From JACDBZ01 sp036262075 (GTDB lineage: Bacteria > Chloroflexota > Limnocylindria > QHBO01): a stretch of DNA of 64,000 bases. Every line of letters starts with the position of its first letter. Within the stretch, counting starts at the first letter, position 1. The position numbers were made by a program, and so were the translations under genes. Shown piece after piece: positions 1-9,383 of the stretch. Location of the stretch: the NCBI GenBank assembly GCA_036262075.1, contig DATAJO010000025.1:1-64000 (forward strand), in the 5' to 3' direction. The notes beneath the pieces were generated by a model. The model had not been told where the DNA came from and searched no databases. It saw only the letters and a list, made by a program, of their open reading frames with translations.

Positions 1-290
1 CTGCAGTCGACAAACGACACGCCGGGAGCCCTTCCGGTGAATAGCTCTCGCTGGAGCGCGAACCGCCACGCACCAGCCCGCCGATGCTCGCCGTAGCAAG
101 AGGAATGCACCGGAAGGCCGATCCACGTGCCGTTTACGCGCTGTGGCGAGCACCGGCACGCACGAACCGCACGCCGATGCGCCGCTCACGCTCACCAGCG
201 CTCGCTGCAGTCGACAAACGACACGCCCACGGCGTTTCCGGTGAAAAGCTCTCGCTGGAGCGCCAACCGCGAGCCGCGGACCGTGAAGCG
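1..290. repeat. 204-bp tandem repeat block A (about 1.4 copies, cut by window edge)
   Basis: The word CTGCAGTCGACAAACGACAC occurs at 1 and again at 205, a period of exactly 204 bp. The sequence between is also found at 38301-38697. Within a unit, CTTCCGGTGAA (31-41) is matched downstream by an imperfect inverted copy around GCACCGGAAGG (108-118), so each unit can fold into a long hairpin. The second copy decays after about 290 into short GAACCGCGA-like repeats. I see no gene in 1-368; open frames across it follow from a repeat length of 68 codons and high GC. Confidence 0.85.
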
Positions 291-368
291 CGAACCCCGA
301 ACCGCGAACTCCGAGCACGCGAACCGCGGAGCGCGCCGGCCGATGACGTAGCCAACCGGCCGAATCGG

Positions 369-1868
369 CTAGTCCTGGTCGAGGAACTCCGTGTCGATCT
401 GGGCCCGCTGGAGCTTGCCCGAGTAGTCGATGTAGACGCTCTTCCACTCGCTGAAGAAGTCGAGCGCCGCCTGGCCGACCTCGCGATGGCCGTTGCCGGT
501 AGCCTTGACGCCGCCGAACGGCAGATGCGCCTCCGCGCCGATCGTGCCGTGGTTGACGTAGCCGAGGCCCGAGTCGAAGTCGCGGATCGATCGGAAGGCG
601 AGGTTGATGTCGCGGGTGAACAGCGACGTCGACAGTCCGTACTTCACGCCGTTCACGATCTCGACCGTCTCCTCCCAGGTCGAGACCGGGATGACCGATG
701 CGACCGGGCCGAAGATCTCCTCCTGCGCGATGCGCGCATCGGGCTTGACCTCGGTGAAGATCGTGGGCTGGAAGAACGAGCCCTTCGACAGCGTGCCGTC
801 GCGGGCCGGCTCGCCGCCGATGACGAGGTCGGCCTCGTCGCGGCCGATAGCGGCGTAGGACGCGATGCGCTCGACGGCGCGATCGTTGATGACGGGGCCG
901 ACGTCGGTCGTCTCCTCGAGCCCGTCGCCGAGGACGAGCTCCCCGACCCGATCGCGCAGCTTGCCGACGAACTCGTCGTGGACGTTGCGATGCACGATGA
1001 GCCGCGAGGCCGCAGTGCAGCGCTGGCCGGACGTGCCGAAGGCGGACCAGACCACGCTGTCGAGCGCGAGGTCGAGATCGGCGTCCTCCCAGATGACGAT
1101 CGGGTTCTTGCCGCCCAGCTCGAGGCTGACGCGCTTCAGCGTCTTCGCCGCGCGGGTGCTGATCTCGACGCCGGTATCGGTGTGGCCGGTGAAGCTGATG
1201 ACCCGGATGTCGGGGTGGTCGACGATGGCGTTGCCGACCTCGCTGCCAGAGCCCGTGACGACGTTCACGACGCCGGCCGGGATGCCACCCTCCGCCAGAA
1301 GCTCGACGAAGCGGACCATGCAGGCCGGGGTGTCCGAGGCGGGCTTCATGACCGCGGTGTTGCCGCAGATGAGCGCCGGGAACAGCTTCCAGGCCGGGAT
1401 GGCGATCGGGAAGTTCCAGGGGGTGATGATGCCGACGACGCCGATCGGCCGCCGGATGGCCATCGCGAACTTGTCGGGCATCTCGGACGGGACGGTCTGG
1501 CCGAACAGGCGGCGGCCCTCGCCGGCCATGTAGTACGCGACGTCGATCGCCTCCTGGACGTCGCCGCGCGCCTCGGGCAGCACCTTGCCCATCTCGCGGG
1601 TCATGAGGCGGGCGAGCTCCTCCTTGTGCTCGGCCAGGAGGCGGGCGACCCTGAACAGGATCTCGCCACGCTTCGGTGCCGGCATCAGCGACCAGTCGCG
1701 GAACGCGCGCTGGGCGGCGGTCACCGCGGCGTCGACGTCGGCCGGGCCGGACGCCGGGAACTCGCCGATGACGTCATCGTGGTCGGCCGGGCTGACGCTC
1801 GTGAAGGTCGCGCCGGATGCGGACGGCTTCCACTCGCCGCCGATGAGGTTATGGAACGTCGTGGACAC
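369..1868 (-). CDS. NAD(P)-dependent aldehyde dehydrogenase family protein
   Basis: This 499-residue protein has the normal length of the ALDH superfamily and should oxidise an aldehyde to its carboxylate in the cytoplasm. The catalytic set is present: Asn152 in TPWNFP, Glu250 in LELGGKNP and nucleophile Cys284 in GQRCTA. The substrate cannot be read from sequence. The C-terminal stretch resembles semialdehyde dehydrogenases (alpha-ketoglutaric semialdehyde or related), but this is only a lean. The start is a GTG with a GGAG about 12 nt upstream. It stands alone, divergent from the C39-like gene and next to repeat block A. Confidence 0.93.
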   Translation of the reverse strand: MSTTFHNLIGGEWKPSASGATFTSVSPADHDDVIGEFPASGPADVDAAVTAAQRAFRDWSLMPAPKRGEILFRVARLLAEHKEELARLMTREMGKVLPEARGDVQEAIDVAYYMAGEGRRLFGQTVPSEMPDKFAMAIRRPIGVVGIITPWNFPIAIPAWKLFPALICGNTAVMKPASDTPACMVRFVELLAEGGIPAGVVNVVTGSGSEVGNAIVDHPDIRVISFTGHTDTGVEISTRAAKTLKRVSLELGGKNPIVIWEDADLDLALDSVVWSAFGTSGQRCTAASRLIVHRNVHDEFVGKLRDRVGELVLGDGLEETTDVGPVINDRAVERIASYAAIGRDEADLVIGGEPARDGTLSKGSFFQPTIFTEVKPDARIAQEEIFGPVASVIPVSTWEETVEIVNGVKYGLSTSLFTRDINLAFRSIRDFDSGLGYVNHGTIGAEAHLPFGGVKATGNGHREVGQAALDFFSEWKSVYIDYSGKLQRAQIDTEFLDQD

Positions 1869-2269
1869 GTCGAATCTGTTCTCCAGAACGGTCGGGATGT
1901 GCAGGGGGCGCGTCGAATTCTACGCCGAGCCGCCGGGGGCGCAGGATTCCCGGCCGATGCGGGACATTCGTCCCTTCCGGCTCCCCGGGCCGCGCTCGAT
2001 CATGGCCCTACAACCGAAGAACCGTCGTACCGGGATTCCTGTTCGTACAACGAAACGGGGCTGAAGTAGTGGCACCCCGATGCGACGGCTCAACGAACGA
2101 GCGCCGTCCCCTCGTGGGGCGGCGTTCGTGCGTCTGCGTGCGCCGATCACGCGCCGGCTGCCGATAAGCCGCTGGTAAGCGGCTGTGAAGACGATATGGC
2201 CATCATGGCCTCCACACCGATCGCACTCGCCGACGCCGGCTCGCCTCCACGGAACTGGAGGCTGCCCTC
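1869..2269. other. intergenic region with two stem-loops between divergent genes
   Basis: About 400 bp without a convincing gene. It holds a long hairpin at 2093-2129 (outer arms ACGAACG/CGTTCGT, inner arm of CGCCG and CCCC against GGGG and GGCG with one bulged base) and a perfect 7-bp stem with GGTA loop at 2167-2184 (AGCCGCT/AGCGGCT). Neither is followed by a T tract. They could be leader structures of the rightward gene or operators. I could not match a known riboswitch class. Confidence 0.5.
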
Positions 2270-3202
2270 ATGTTTGCCCGCCGGATGGCGTTCGCCATCC
2301 TCACCGCGACGATGCTCGCCACCGTCGTCGCCGCCCCGGTCATGGGCCGGGACCCGATGACCCGGCCGATCGGGACGACCGTCGAGCGTCCGCTCACCGC
2401 CGCCGAGCGCGCCGCATCGGAGCGGCGCATCGCCGAGGCCGATGCGAACCTGCGCGCCATGGCCGACTCGGGCCAGGAGCTCCTGCCCCTCGCCTGCGTC
2501 ACGCCGCAGTCCACGAGCGCGCCGTTGTCCACGACCGCGCGGTTGTCCACGACCGCGCCGGTGTCCACGACCGCGCCGGCCGACCCGAGGCTGGCCGGGT
2601 GCGCCCCGCCGCAGGGCTTCCTCAGCATGGAGGCCCGCGACCAGCAGTTCGGCCACTACTGCGGCCCGGCGGTCGGCCAGGTCGTCGCGAACTACGCCTG
2701 GAACATGGCGCCGGGCGCCAACAAGTACACCCAGGCGCTCATCGCCGGCTGGATGGGCACCGATGCCAACGGCCAGACCAACGCCACCTCGCTCGAGATC
2801 GGGCTGGAGCGATCGACGGCCAACGCTCCCCGCCGCCCGGCCGGCTGGGACTGGGTCGTGACCGACCTCCGCGACCGCGACGGCGACCGCGCGAGCGGTG
2901 ACGAGCTCCACGGCTACATCCGATCGAACATCAGCGTCGCGCGCATGCCGATGGCGATCCCCGTCAAGCCGCACGACCGCTTTTCGCAGTTCTTCCTGCC
3001 GAGCTGGCCGCGGGCCGTGAACTCGGTCGGCCACTGGATCGGCATCTACGGCTGGCTCGGCCTCTGGAACGGCGGCGACACGGCGCGCGCCTACTACACC
3101 GACTCGTCGCGGGACGAGGGCGGGGCCACCGGCAAGTTCTGGCTGCCGACGCGCCACCTCGCCGCCCTCATCGGCGAGCACACCGGGCGGTTCGTGTGGT
3201 GA
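2270..3202 (+). CDS. secreted C39-like papain-fold protein
   Basis: The 310-residue product begins with a signal peptide (MFARRM, then a hydrophobic run to about residue 24). A Thr/Ser/Pro/Ala linker near residues 80-105 precedes a domain with the Cys-His-Asp order of C39-like (papain-fold) peptidases: HYCGP with a Gly-Gln that follows, then GHWIGIYG, then YYTDSS. It is probably an exported peptidase or peptidase-like wall protein; the substrate is unknown. A GGAGG lies about 7 nt before the ATG. The next gene starts on GTG overlapping its stop (GTGA), so the two are probably translated together. Confidence 0.7.
   Translation: MFARRMAFAILTATMLATVVAAPVMGRDPMTRPIGTTVERPLTAAERAASERRIAEADANLRAMADSGQELLPLACVTPQSTSAPLSTTARLSTTAPVSTTAPADPRLAGCAPPQGFLSMEARDQQFGHYCGPAVGQVVANYAWNMAPGANKYTQALIAGWMGTDANGQTNATSLEIGLERSTANAPRRPAGWDWVVTDLRDRDGDRASGDELHGYIRSNISVARMPMAIPVKPHDRFSQFFLPSWPRAVNSVGHWIGIYGWLGLWNGGDTARAYYTDSSRDEGGATGKFWLPTRHLAALIGEHTGRFVW
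2509..2580 (+). repeat. four tandem 18-bp units encoding an STTAPx linker
   Basis: Four consecutive 18-bp units beginning GTCCACGA(C/G)CGCGCC lie inside the C39-like gene and encode six-residue repeats of the STTAPV type. The units are nearly identical and in frame, so slippage would change linker length without breaking the gene. Confidence 0.85.
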
Positions 3203-4431
3203 ACCGCCGACGATGGCGCCGGGCGGCCGCGATCGCCCTGGTCGCGATGACGGTGGCGTGCACGACCACCGTCCCGCCCTCGCCCACGCCGTCGACGAGC
3301 GGGGAGGCGGCGCCGAGCGCCGCCTCCCCGGCGGCCGCATCGGTCGCGCCAGCAGCCACCGCGACGCCGCGTCCGACGGCGGAGCCGGGTCTGGCCTCGC
3401 GCGTCGAGATCGGCACGATCGACCCGGCGCTGACGAACCCGATCGGCGAGTTCCGGAGCGACGCGCGCTCGATCGTGTTCGCGTCGGCGCGCGCGGAGGA
3501 TGCCGGGCCGAACGGGACGCCCGATCTGTGGCGGATCACGCCACCCGACGGCGAGCCCGAGCTGCTGTGGCGCAACCCGGAGCGCGACCACGCGCTCGTC
3601 GTCATCGCCGGCGACGTCGGGACCTACGCGTTCGTCGACATGCCGCTGACCGGCGAGCGCGCCTGGACGCTGTGGCTCCTGCCACGCGACGCCACCGAGC
3701 CGATCCGGCTCGACGAGCATCCGGGCGACGAGGACGTGTCGAGCCTCGTGCCGAGCGTCTCGGTCAACGAGGACACCGTGGTGTGGACCGCGTTCGACCG
3801 CGGCCCCGCCGGGCCGGTGTCGCAGCTGCGGATCGCCCACGCGCCGGACTGGGAGCCACGCACGATCCGCGAGCTGCCGGCCGCCGAGGGCGAGCTGTGG
3901 TTCCCGTCCGTCGCCGGCACGGCCCTCGCCTACGTCGAGGTCCACTACCTCGACGGCGGGGCGGACGACGAGCGGCAGGTCTACCTCACCAGCACCATCC
4001 CGGGCAGCGAGCCGCAGCGACTCGACCGCTCGGGCCTGGCGACGATGCCCCTGATCGTCGACGGCGGCGTCCTGTGGAAGGAGGCCGACGAGGGCTTCGC
4101 GATGATGAACTGGGGAAAGATGTTCCGGTACGACCTCGCCGACGGCAGCGTGCGACGCCTGTCGACCCGGCCGCAGCAGTGGGTGAACTACCCGTCGGCG
4201 GGCTATCGGTACGCGGCCTGGTGGGGCGCCGACAGCTTCCAGATCGGCGTCTACGACCTCCTCGCCGACGAGGCCGAGGTGCTCGAGCGGCACTCCCTGG
4301 CATCCGACACGAGCGCGCTCCGACCGCACGTCGCCGGCGACCTGCTCGTGTGGCTCGAGGTCGTGCTTTCGCCCATCGGCGAGCGCAGCACGCTGAAGTA
4401 CGCGTTCCTGCCCGGACCGCGCGACCCGTGA
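3199..4431 (+). CDS. predicted lipoprotein with beta-propeller-like domain
   Basis: A roughly 410-residue exported protein. An arginine-rich start and hydrophobic segment end in a lipobox (AMTVAC, Cys near residue 21), followed by a Thr/Ser/Pro/Ala linker to about residue 65. The rest has repeated short beta-strand blocks with Trp and Asp-Gly turns, as in TolB/WD40-like propellers, but no specific family is recognised. The GTG start overlaps the stop of the C39-like gene, suggesting a two-gene exported module. A second in-frame GTG lies one codon upstream. Its 3' end faces fumC with a 4-nt gap. Confidence 0.7.
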   Translation: MNRRRWRRAAAIALVAMTVACTTTVPPSPTPSTSGEAAPSAASPAAASVAPAATATPRPTAEPGLASRVEIGTIDPALTNPIGEFRSDARSIVFASARAEDAGPNGTPDLWRITPPDGEPELLWRNPERDHALVVIAGDVGTYAFVDMPLTGERAWTLWLLPRDATEPIRLDEHPGDEDVSSLVPSVSVNEDTVVWTAFDRGPAGPVSQLRIAHAPDWEPRTIRELPAAEGELWFPSVAGTALAYVEVHYLDGGADDERQVYLTSTIPGSEPQRLDRSGLATMPLIVDGGVLWKEADEGFAMMNWGKMFRYDLADGSVRRLSTRPQQWVNYPSAGYRYAAWWGADSFQIGVYDLLADEAEVLERHSLASDTSALRPHVAGDLLVWLEVVLSPIGERSTLKYAFLPGPRDP

Positions 4432-4435
4432 CCGG

Positions 4436-5827
4436 CTAGGGCCGCGTCATGCGCATGACGTCGAGCGCCTCATCGAGCTGCTGCTCGGTGATCCGGCCCT
4501 CGGCGACGTGCCCGCGCTCGATGACGACCTGGCGGATCGTCTTTCGCTCGGCGAGCGCCTGCTTCGCGATCTTCGCCGCCTCCTCGTAGCCGAGGTACTT
4601 GTTGAGCGGCGTGACGATCGACGGCGACGACTCGGCGTACTCGCGCAGCCGCTCGACGTTGGCGGTGATGCCGTCGACGCAGCGGTCGGCGAGGAGCCGC
4701 GTGACGGCGGCGAGCAGCCGGATCGACTCGAGCAGGTTGCGGCCGATGACCGGCAGCATGACGTTGAGCTCGAAGTTGCCGGCCGCGCCGGCCCAGGCGA
4801 TCGTCGCGTCGTTTCCGACGACCTGGGCGGACACCATGAGCGCTGCCTCGGGGATGACCGGGTTCACCTTGCCCGGCATGATCGACGAGCCCGGCTGAAG
4901 GTCCGGCAGGTTGATCTCGCCGAGGCCGGCGCGCGGCCCGGAACCCATCCAGCGCAGGTCGTTGCAGATCTTCGTGAGGCTGACGGCGATCGTCCGCAGC
5001 TGGCCCGACAGCTCGACGAGCGCGTCCCGTGCGCCCTGGGCCTCGAAATGGTCGCGCGCCTCGGTCAACGGCAGGCCGGTCTGGCGCGCCACCTCGGCGA
5101 TGACCCGTCCACCGAAGCCGGGTGGCGAGTTGATGCCGGTCCCGACCGCCGTCCCGCCGAGCGGCAGCTCGGCGACGCGCGGCAGCGTGGACTGGAGGCG
5201 CTCGATGCCGATCCGCATCTGGGTGGCGTAGCCGCCGAACTCCTGGCCGAGCGTGACCGGCGTCGCGTCCATGAGGTGGGTGCGGCCGGCCTTCACGACG
5301 TCGGCGAACTCGTTCGCCTTGGCGTCCAGCGAGCCGGCGAGGTGCTCGAGGGCCGGGACGAGGTCGCGGACGACGCCGGCGGTGGCGGCGACGTGGATCG
5401 AGGCCGGGAACAGGTCGTTCGACGACATCGGATGGTTGACGTCGTCGTTCGGATGAACGGGGCGCCCGAGCTTCTCCGCGGCGAGGGTCGCCAGCACCTC
5501 GTTCATGTTCATGTTGCTGCTCGTGCCCGACCCGGTCTGGAAGACATCGATCGGGAACGCGTCGTCGTGCTCGCCGCGCGCGACGGACTCGGCGGCGGCG
5601 ATGATCGCATCGGCGAGGTCCGGCTCGATCATGCCCTCGTCGCGCTTCACCGCCGCGACGGCCGCCTTGATGCGGGCCAGCGCCTCGATCTGGGCGCGCT
5701 CGAGCCGCGTGCCGGAGATCGGGAAGTTCTCGATCGCGCGCTGGGTCTGTGCGCGCCATTTCGCGTCGGCCGGGACGCGAACCTCACCCATCGAGTCGCG
5801 CTCGATCCGGAAGCCCTCGTCGCTCAT
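4436..5827 (-). CDS. fumC: class II fumarate hydratase
   Basis: Fumarase C, the iron-independent TCA-cycle enzyme converting fumarate and L-malate, normally a homotetramer. The 463-residue length is typical. The superfamily signature GSSIMPGKVN is at 313-322 with the catalytic Ser loop, and GRTHLMDA carries the expected His184. It could be aspartase in principle, but the sequence reads as FumC throughout. The ATG overlaps the stop of the DUF309 gene (ATGA), so both probably come from the leaderless promoter upstream of that gene. Confidence 0.97.
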   Translation of the reverse strand: MSDEGFRIERDSMGEVRVPADAKWRAQTQRAIENFPISGTRLERAQIEALARIKAAVAAVKRDEGMIEPDLADAIIAAAESVARGEHDDAFPIDVFQTGSGTSSNMNMNEVLATLAAEKLGRPVHPNDDVNHPMSSNDLFPASIHVAATAGVVRDLVPALEHLAGSLDAKANEFADVVKAGRTHLMDATPVTLGQEFGGYATQMRIGIERLQSTLPRVAELPLGGTAVGTGINSPPGFGGRVIAEVARQTGLPLTEARDHFEAQGARDALVELSGQLRTIAVSLTKICNDLRWMGSGPRAGLGEINLPDLQPGSSIMPGKVNPVIPEAALMVSAQVVGNDATIAWAGAAGNFELNVMLPVIGRNLLESIRLLAAVTRLLADRCVDGITANVERLREYAESSPSIVTPLNKYLGYEEAAKIAKQALAERKTIRQVVIERGHVAEGRITEQQLDEALDVMRMTRP

Positions 5828-6276
5828 CGGCTGAAGTCCGGCTCCTCGAACTCGGTGAACCGGATCACCGGCGGGATGAGGTACGGAACGTATCCCTCGC
5901 GCAGCTCACCGATGATCCGCGTCGCCTGGCCGATCAGCTCGTTGACGAAGATGCCGTGGTGGGCGGGCTGGTACTTCTGCAGCTTCTCCACACCCTGCTC
6001 GAGCTTGATCAGTGCGCCGCGCAGGTTGCGGCGCTGGAGATGGAGCAGCCCCGCCGCGACCTGGATGAGGCCCTGGTAGAAGTCGCGGTCCTCCTCCGGC
6101 GCCGCTCGCCACAGCGTCTCCCACGCCTCGTGCGCGTGCCAGTAGCGGACCCCGTTGAACAGGGCCACGCCCTCCCGGAACAGGCGATCGGCCTCCGCCG
6201 GATCGAGGGCCGGCGTCCGCCCGCGCGGCAGCTTCTCGCTCGCGGGCGGTTCGAGGGACGGGGTCGCGTCGGTCAT
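5824..6276 (-). CDS. DUF309 family protein
   Basis: A 150-residue alpha-helical protein with the DUF309 hallmark: an FNGVRYWHAHEAWE-type motif near residue 40 and FYQGLIQVAAG near residue 65. The biochemical role of this family is unknown. The start was chosen at the ATG with a TAGGAT -10 hexamer 8 nt upstream; longer upstream reading would run into the divergent glucosidase gene. It is the first gene of a two-gene unit with fumC (4-nt overlap). Confidence 0.88.
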   Translation of the reverse strand: MTDATPSLEPPASEKLPRGRTPALDPAEADRLFREGVALFNGVRYWHAHEAWETLWRAAPEEDRDFYQGLIQVAAGLLHLQRRNLRGALIKLEQGVEKLQKYQPAHHGIFVNELIGQATRIIGELREGYVPYLIPPVIRFTEFEEPDFSR

Positions 6277-6284
6277 GGGCCCCG

Positions 6285-6290
6285 ATCCTA
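6285..6290 (-). promoter_or_regulatory. leaderless -10 for DUF309-fumC
   Basis: TAGGAT on the minus strand, 8 nt before the ATG. Transcription would start at or within a few nt of the start codon. Confidence 0.65.
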
Positions 6291-6336
6291 GCAGTCCATG
6301 GTCCAGGCGGCGCCGAGTCGGCGCCGGCGCATCGGC

Positions 6337-6342
6337 TAGGCT
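6337..6342 (+). promoter_or_regulatory. leaderless -10 for the GH13 gene
   Basis: TAGGCT preceded by GCATCGGC, 6 nt before the ATG. The same 14-base word precedes the -10 sites at 16095 and 21878. Confidence 0.7.
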
Positions 6343-6348
6343 GCAGAC

Positions 6349-7962
6349 ATGACGCAGGCACCCCGCTGGTGGCAGACGGCAGCCGTCTACCAGGTCTACC
6401 CACGCAGCTTCGCCGATGCGGACGGCGACGGCACCGGGGACCTGAAGGGCATTACCGGCAAGCTCGACTACCTCGCCTGGCTCGGCGTCGACGCGATCTG
6501 GATCTCGCCGTTCTATCCCTCGCCGATGGCGGACTTCGGCTACGACGTGGCGAACTACACCGACGTCGACCCGCTGTTCGGTACGCTCGACGACTTCGAC
6601 GAGCTCCTCGTCGCGGCCCACGAGCGGCACATCCGCGTCGTCGTCGACTACGTCCCGAACCACACCTCGACCGAGCATCCCTGGTTCGTCGAGTCGCGCT
6701 CGTCACGCGACAACCCGAAGCGCGACTGGTACATCTGGCGCGACCCGAAGCCGGACGGCAGCCCGCCGAACAACTGGGTGAGCATGTTCGGCGGTCCAGC
6801 GTGGGCATGGGACGAGGCGACCGGCCAGTACTACCTCCACACCTTCCTGCCCGAGCAGGCCGACCTCAACTGGCGCAACCCGGAGGTCCGGCAGGCGATG
6901 TTCGACGTAGCGCGCTGGTGGCTCGACCGGGGCGTCGACGGCTTCCGCATCGACGTCGCGCCGATGGTCATGAAGGACCCGAACCTGGCGGACAACCCGC
7001 CGAATCCGTCGGCGACGCCGGAGGAGCTGGCGCGCCTCGGGCCGTGGATCCGGCAGCTCCACCTCAACGACCACAACCACCCGGACATGCACGAGCTGTA
7101 TCGGTCGTTCCGTGCGCTGCTCGACTCGTACCCCGGCGATCGGGTCAGCATCGGCGAGCTCCACCATCCCGATTTCGACACGTGGGCGCGCTACTACGGC
7201 GAACGCCAAGACGAGATCCACGTCCCGTTCAACTTCCACCTCACCTTCGCGCCGTGGCGGGCCGATGCGGTGCGGCGCGCGGTCGAGGGCGTGCAGGACG
7301 CGCTGCCGCCCGGCGCCTGGGCGTCGTGGGTGCTCGGCAACCACGACCAGCCACGCTTCGCCTCGCCGCACCGGGCGGGTCGTGACCAGGCGCCGGCCGG
7401 GATGCTGCTGCTGCTGACCCTGCGCGGGACGCCGACGGTCTACTACGGCGAGGAGATCGGGATGGTCGACGTGCCGATCTCGACCGAGGAGGCGCGCGAC
7501 CCGCTCGAGCGGCGCGAGCCCGGCCGCGGCCGTGACCCGGAGCGGACGCCGATGCAGTGGGACGCCTCGCCGAACGCCGGCTTCTGCCCGCCGGACGCCA
7601 CGCCCTGGCTGCCGATCGCGCCGGACTACACCGAAGTCAACGTCGCCGGCCAGGCGGAGGACCCGCACTCCCTGCTGACGCTGACGCGCGACCTCCTCCG
7701 GCTGCGCCGCGAGCACCCGGTCCTCCATCGCGGCGACTTCGAGCGCTTCGGCCCGACGCCGGACGGGGTCTTCGCCTTCCGGCGCATCGGTCCGGAGGGC
7801 TCGCTGAACGTCGTCCTGAACCTCACCGCCGAGCCGCGCTCCATGCCGGATGCCGGGCCGGGGCGGGTGCTCATCGGCACCCACCGCGACCGCGACGGCG
7901 CCGCGGTCGAGCGCGTCGTGGAGCTGCGGCCGAACGAGGCGCTCGTCGTCGAGACGGGCTGA
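6349..7962 (+). CDS. GH13 alpha-glucosidase / oligo-1,6-glucosidase type
   Basis: A 537-residue glycoside hydrolase family 13 enzyme with the GH13 TIM barrel. The catalytic triad is visible: nucleophile Asp202 in GFRIDVA, acid Glu270 in SIGELHHP and Asp333 in GNHDQPR. The N-terminal WWQTAAVYQVYPRSF block and YVPNHTS are typical of alpha-glucosidases and oligo-1,6-glucosidases acting on short alpha-glucans. There is no signal peptide, so it should act in the cytoplasm on imported oligosaccharides or on trehalose/sucrose-like sugars. No transporter or regulator neighbours it, and it appears monocistronic. Confidence 0.93.
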   Translation: MTQAPRWWQTAAVYQVYPRSFADADGDGTGDLKGITGKLDYLAWLGVDAIWISPFYPSPMADFGYDVANYTDVDPLFGTLDDFDELLVAAHERHIRVVVDYVPNHTSTEHPWFVESRSSRDNPKRDWYIWRDPKPDGSPPNNWVSMFGGPAWAWDEATGQYYLHTFLPEQADLNWRNPEVRQAMFDVARWWLDRGVDGFRIDVAPMVMKDPNLADNPPNPSATPEELARLGPWIRQLHLNDHNHPDMHELYRSFRALLDSYPGDRVSIGELHHPDFDTWARYYGERQDEIHVPFNFHLTFAPWRADAVRRAVEGVQDALPPGAWASWVLGNHDQPRFASPHRAGRDQAPAGMLLLLTLRGTPTVYYGEEIGMVDVPISTEEARDPLERREPGRGRDPERTPMQWDASPNAGFCPPDATPWLPIAPDYTEVNVAGQAEDPHSLLTLTRDLLRLRREHPVLHRGDFERFGPTPDGVFAFRRIGPEGSLNVVLNLTAEPRSMPDAGPGRVLIGTHRDRDGAAVERVVELRPNEALVVETG

Positions 7963-8018
7963 ACCGGCCGCCGCCGACCAGCCGCGTCCCATCGCTCAGA
8001 CCCCCCCGTCTCCCGGCT

Positions 8019-9383
8019 TCAGCCGATGCGGATCAGCTTCTTGTTCGTGAACTCGTCGGCTCCGAACCGGCCGAGCTCGCGGCCGGAGCCGGAGCGCTTG
8101 ATGCCGCCGAACGGCAGCTCGGCGCCGTCGGCGAGGACGACGTTGACGAACACCATGCCGGCCTCGATCTGGTCGGCCACGCGCAGTGCCTGCTCGGGGT
8201 CCTTCGAGTAGACGTACGAGCCCAGGCCGTACGGCGTGTCGTTCGCGATCCGCACCGCATCGGCCTCGTCGTTGGCGCGATAGACCTGGGCGACGGGTCC
8301 GAAGAACTCCTCCTTGGACGCCGGGTTGTCGGGCGTCACATCGGTCAGCACGGTCGTCGGGAAGAACGCGCCCTTGCGGGTGCCGCCGTGCACGAGCTTC
8401 GCGCCATGCTCGATGGCCCGCCTGACCTGCTCGTCGAGACGCTCGGCGGCCTCCAGCGACGACAGCGGGCCGAGCGCGGCGTCCTCCGAGGTCGGGTCGG
8501 CCGGCTCCACCTCGGCCAGCTTGGCGGTGAACTTCTCCAGGAACGGCTCGTACAGCTCATCGGCCACGATGAAGCGCTTCGCGGCGTTGCATGACTGGCC
8601 GCTGTTGTCGAGCCGGGCATCGATCGCCTGCTGGACCGTGGCGTCGAGGTCGTCCGTCGACAGGAGGATGAACGGGTCCGAGCCACCGAGCTCGAGCACG
8701 ACCTTCTTCAGGTGGCGGCCGGCGATCGCGGCGACCTGGGCCCCGGCCCGCTCCGACCCGGTGAGCGAGACGCCCTGGACGCGCGGGTCCGCGATGATGC
8801 GCTCGATCTGGTCGTGGGACGCGTAGATGTTCACGTACGCGCCCGAGGGGAAGCCCGCGTCGCGGAACATCTGATCCATCGCCGCGGCCGACTCCGGGCA
8901 CTGGGCGGCGTGCTTCAGCAGGATGGTGTTGCCGATGATGAGGTTCGGACCCGCGAAGCGCGCGACCTGGTAGTACGGGAAGTTCCAGGGCATCACGCCG
9001 AGCAGGACGCCCAACGACGAGCGGCGGATCACCGCCGAGCCCTCGCCGGCGAGCAGCTCGATCGGCTCGTCCTTCAGGAACTCGGGCGAGTGGTCCGCGT
9101 AGTACTCGTAGATGTCCGCCGCGAAGTCCACTTCTGCCAGGGCCTGCCCGATCGGCTTGCCCATCTCGCGAACGATGATCTCGCCCAGCTCCTGGCGGCG
9201 CTCGCGATGGAGCTCGGCCACGCGACGGATGAGGTCGGCCCGCTCCGCGACGGTGGTCCGCCTCGACCAGGTGCGGTGCGCCTGGTCGGCGGCGGCGATG
9301 GCCGCCTCGAGGTCCGCGTCGGAGATGGTGTCGTACGTGCTGACCGTCTCGCCCGTGGCGGGGTTGGTGACGGCATAGATCAT
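8019..9383 (-). CDS. NAD(P)-dependent succinate-semialdehyde dehydrogenase-like ALDH
   Basis: A 454-residue ALDH of the Sad/GabD-like class, which lacks the N-terminal extension of larger ALDHs. Catalytic Asn is in MPWNFP, Glu in LELGGSDP and the Cys in GQSCNAAKR. Members oxidise succinate semialdehyde or related short semialdehydes in GABA and polyamine breakdown; the specific substrate here is inferred. An AAGGAG about 9 nt upstream fixes the ATG. It converges on the glucosidase gene with 56 nt between, where I see no strong hairpin. Confidence 0.9.
   Translation of the reverse strand: MIYAVTNPATGETVSTYDTISDADLEAAIAAADQAHRTWSRRTTVAERADLIRRVAELHRERRQELGEIIVREMGKPIGQALAEVDFAADIYEYYADHSPEFLKDEPIELLAGEGSAVIRRSSLGVLLGVMPWNFPYYQVARFAGPNLIIGNTILLKHAAQCPESAAAMDQMFRDAGFPSGAYVNIYASHDQIERIIADPRVQGVSLTGSERAGAQVAAIAGRHLKKVVLELGGSDPFILLSTDDLDATVQQAIDARLDNSGQSCNAAKRFIVADELYEPFLEKFTAKLAEVEPADPTSEDAALGPLSSLEAAERLDEQVRRAIEHGAKLVHGGTRKGAFFPTTVLTDVTPDNPASKEEFFGPVAQVYRANDEADAVRIANDTPYGLGSYVYSKDPEQALRVADQIEAGMVFVNVVLADGAELPFGGIKRSGSGRELGRFGADEFTNKKLIRIG

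Noticed and set aside
1..290. Insertion sequence ends
   Set aside because: There are internal inverted repeats but no transposase frame or target-site duplication in either block.
127..351. Small open frames within repeat block A
   Set aside because: They share their translation with block B only because the DNA is repeated; there is no ribosome site or independent support.
84..2069. Long open frame opposite the aldehyde dehydrogenase gene
   Set aside because: It is antisense to a complete ALDH with intact active site, is Asp/Arg/Ala-biased and has no domain pattern. High GC keeps antisense frames open.
2093..2184. Riboswitch before the C39-like gene
   Set aside because: Two hairpins are present, but I could not match any known riboswitch consensus, and no downstream gene has a typical riboswitch-controlled role.
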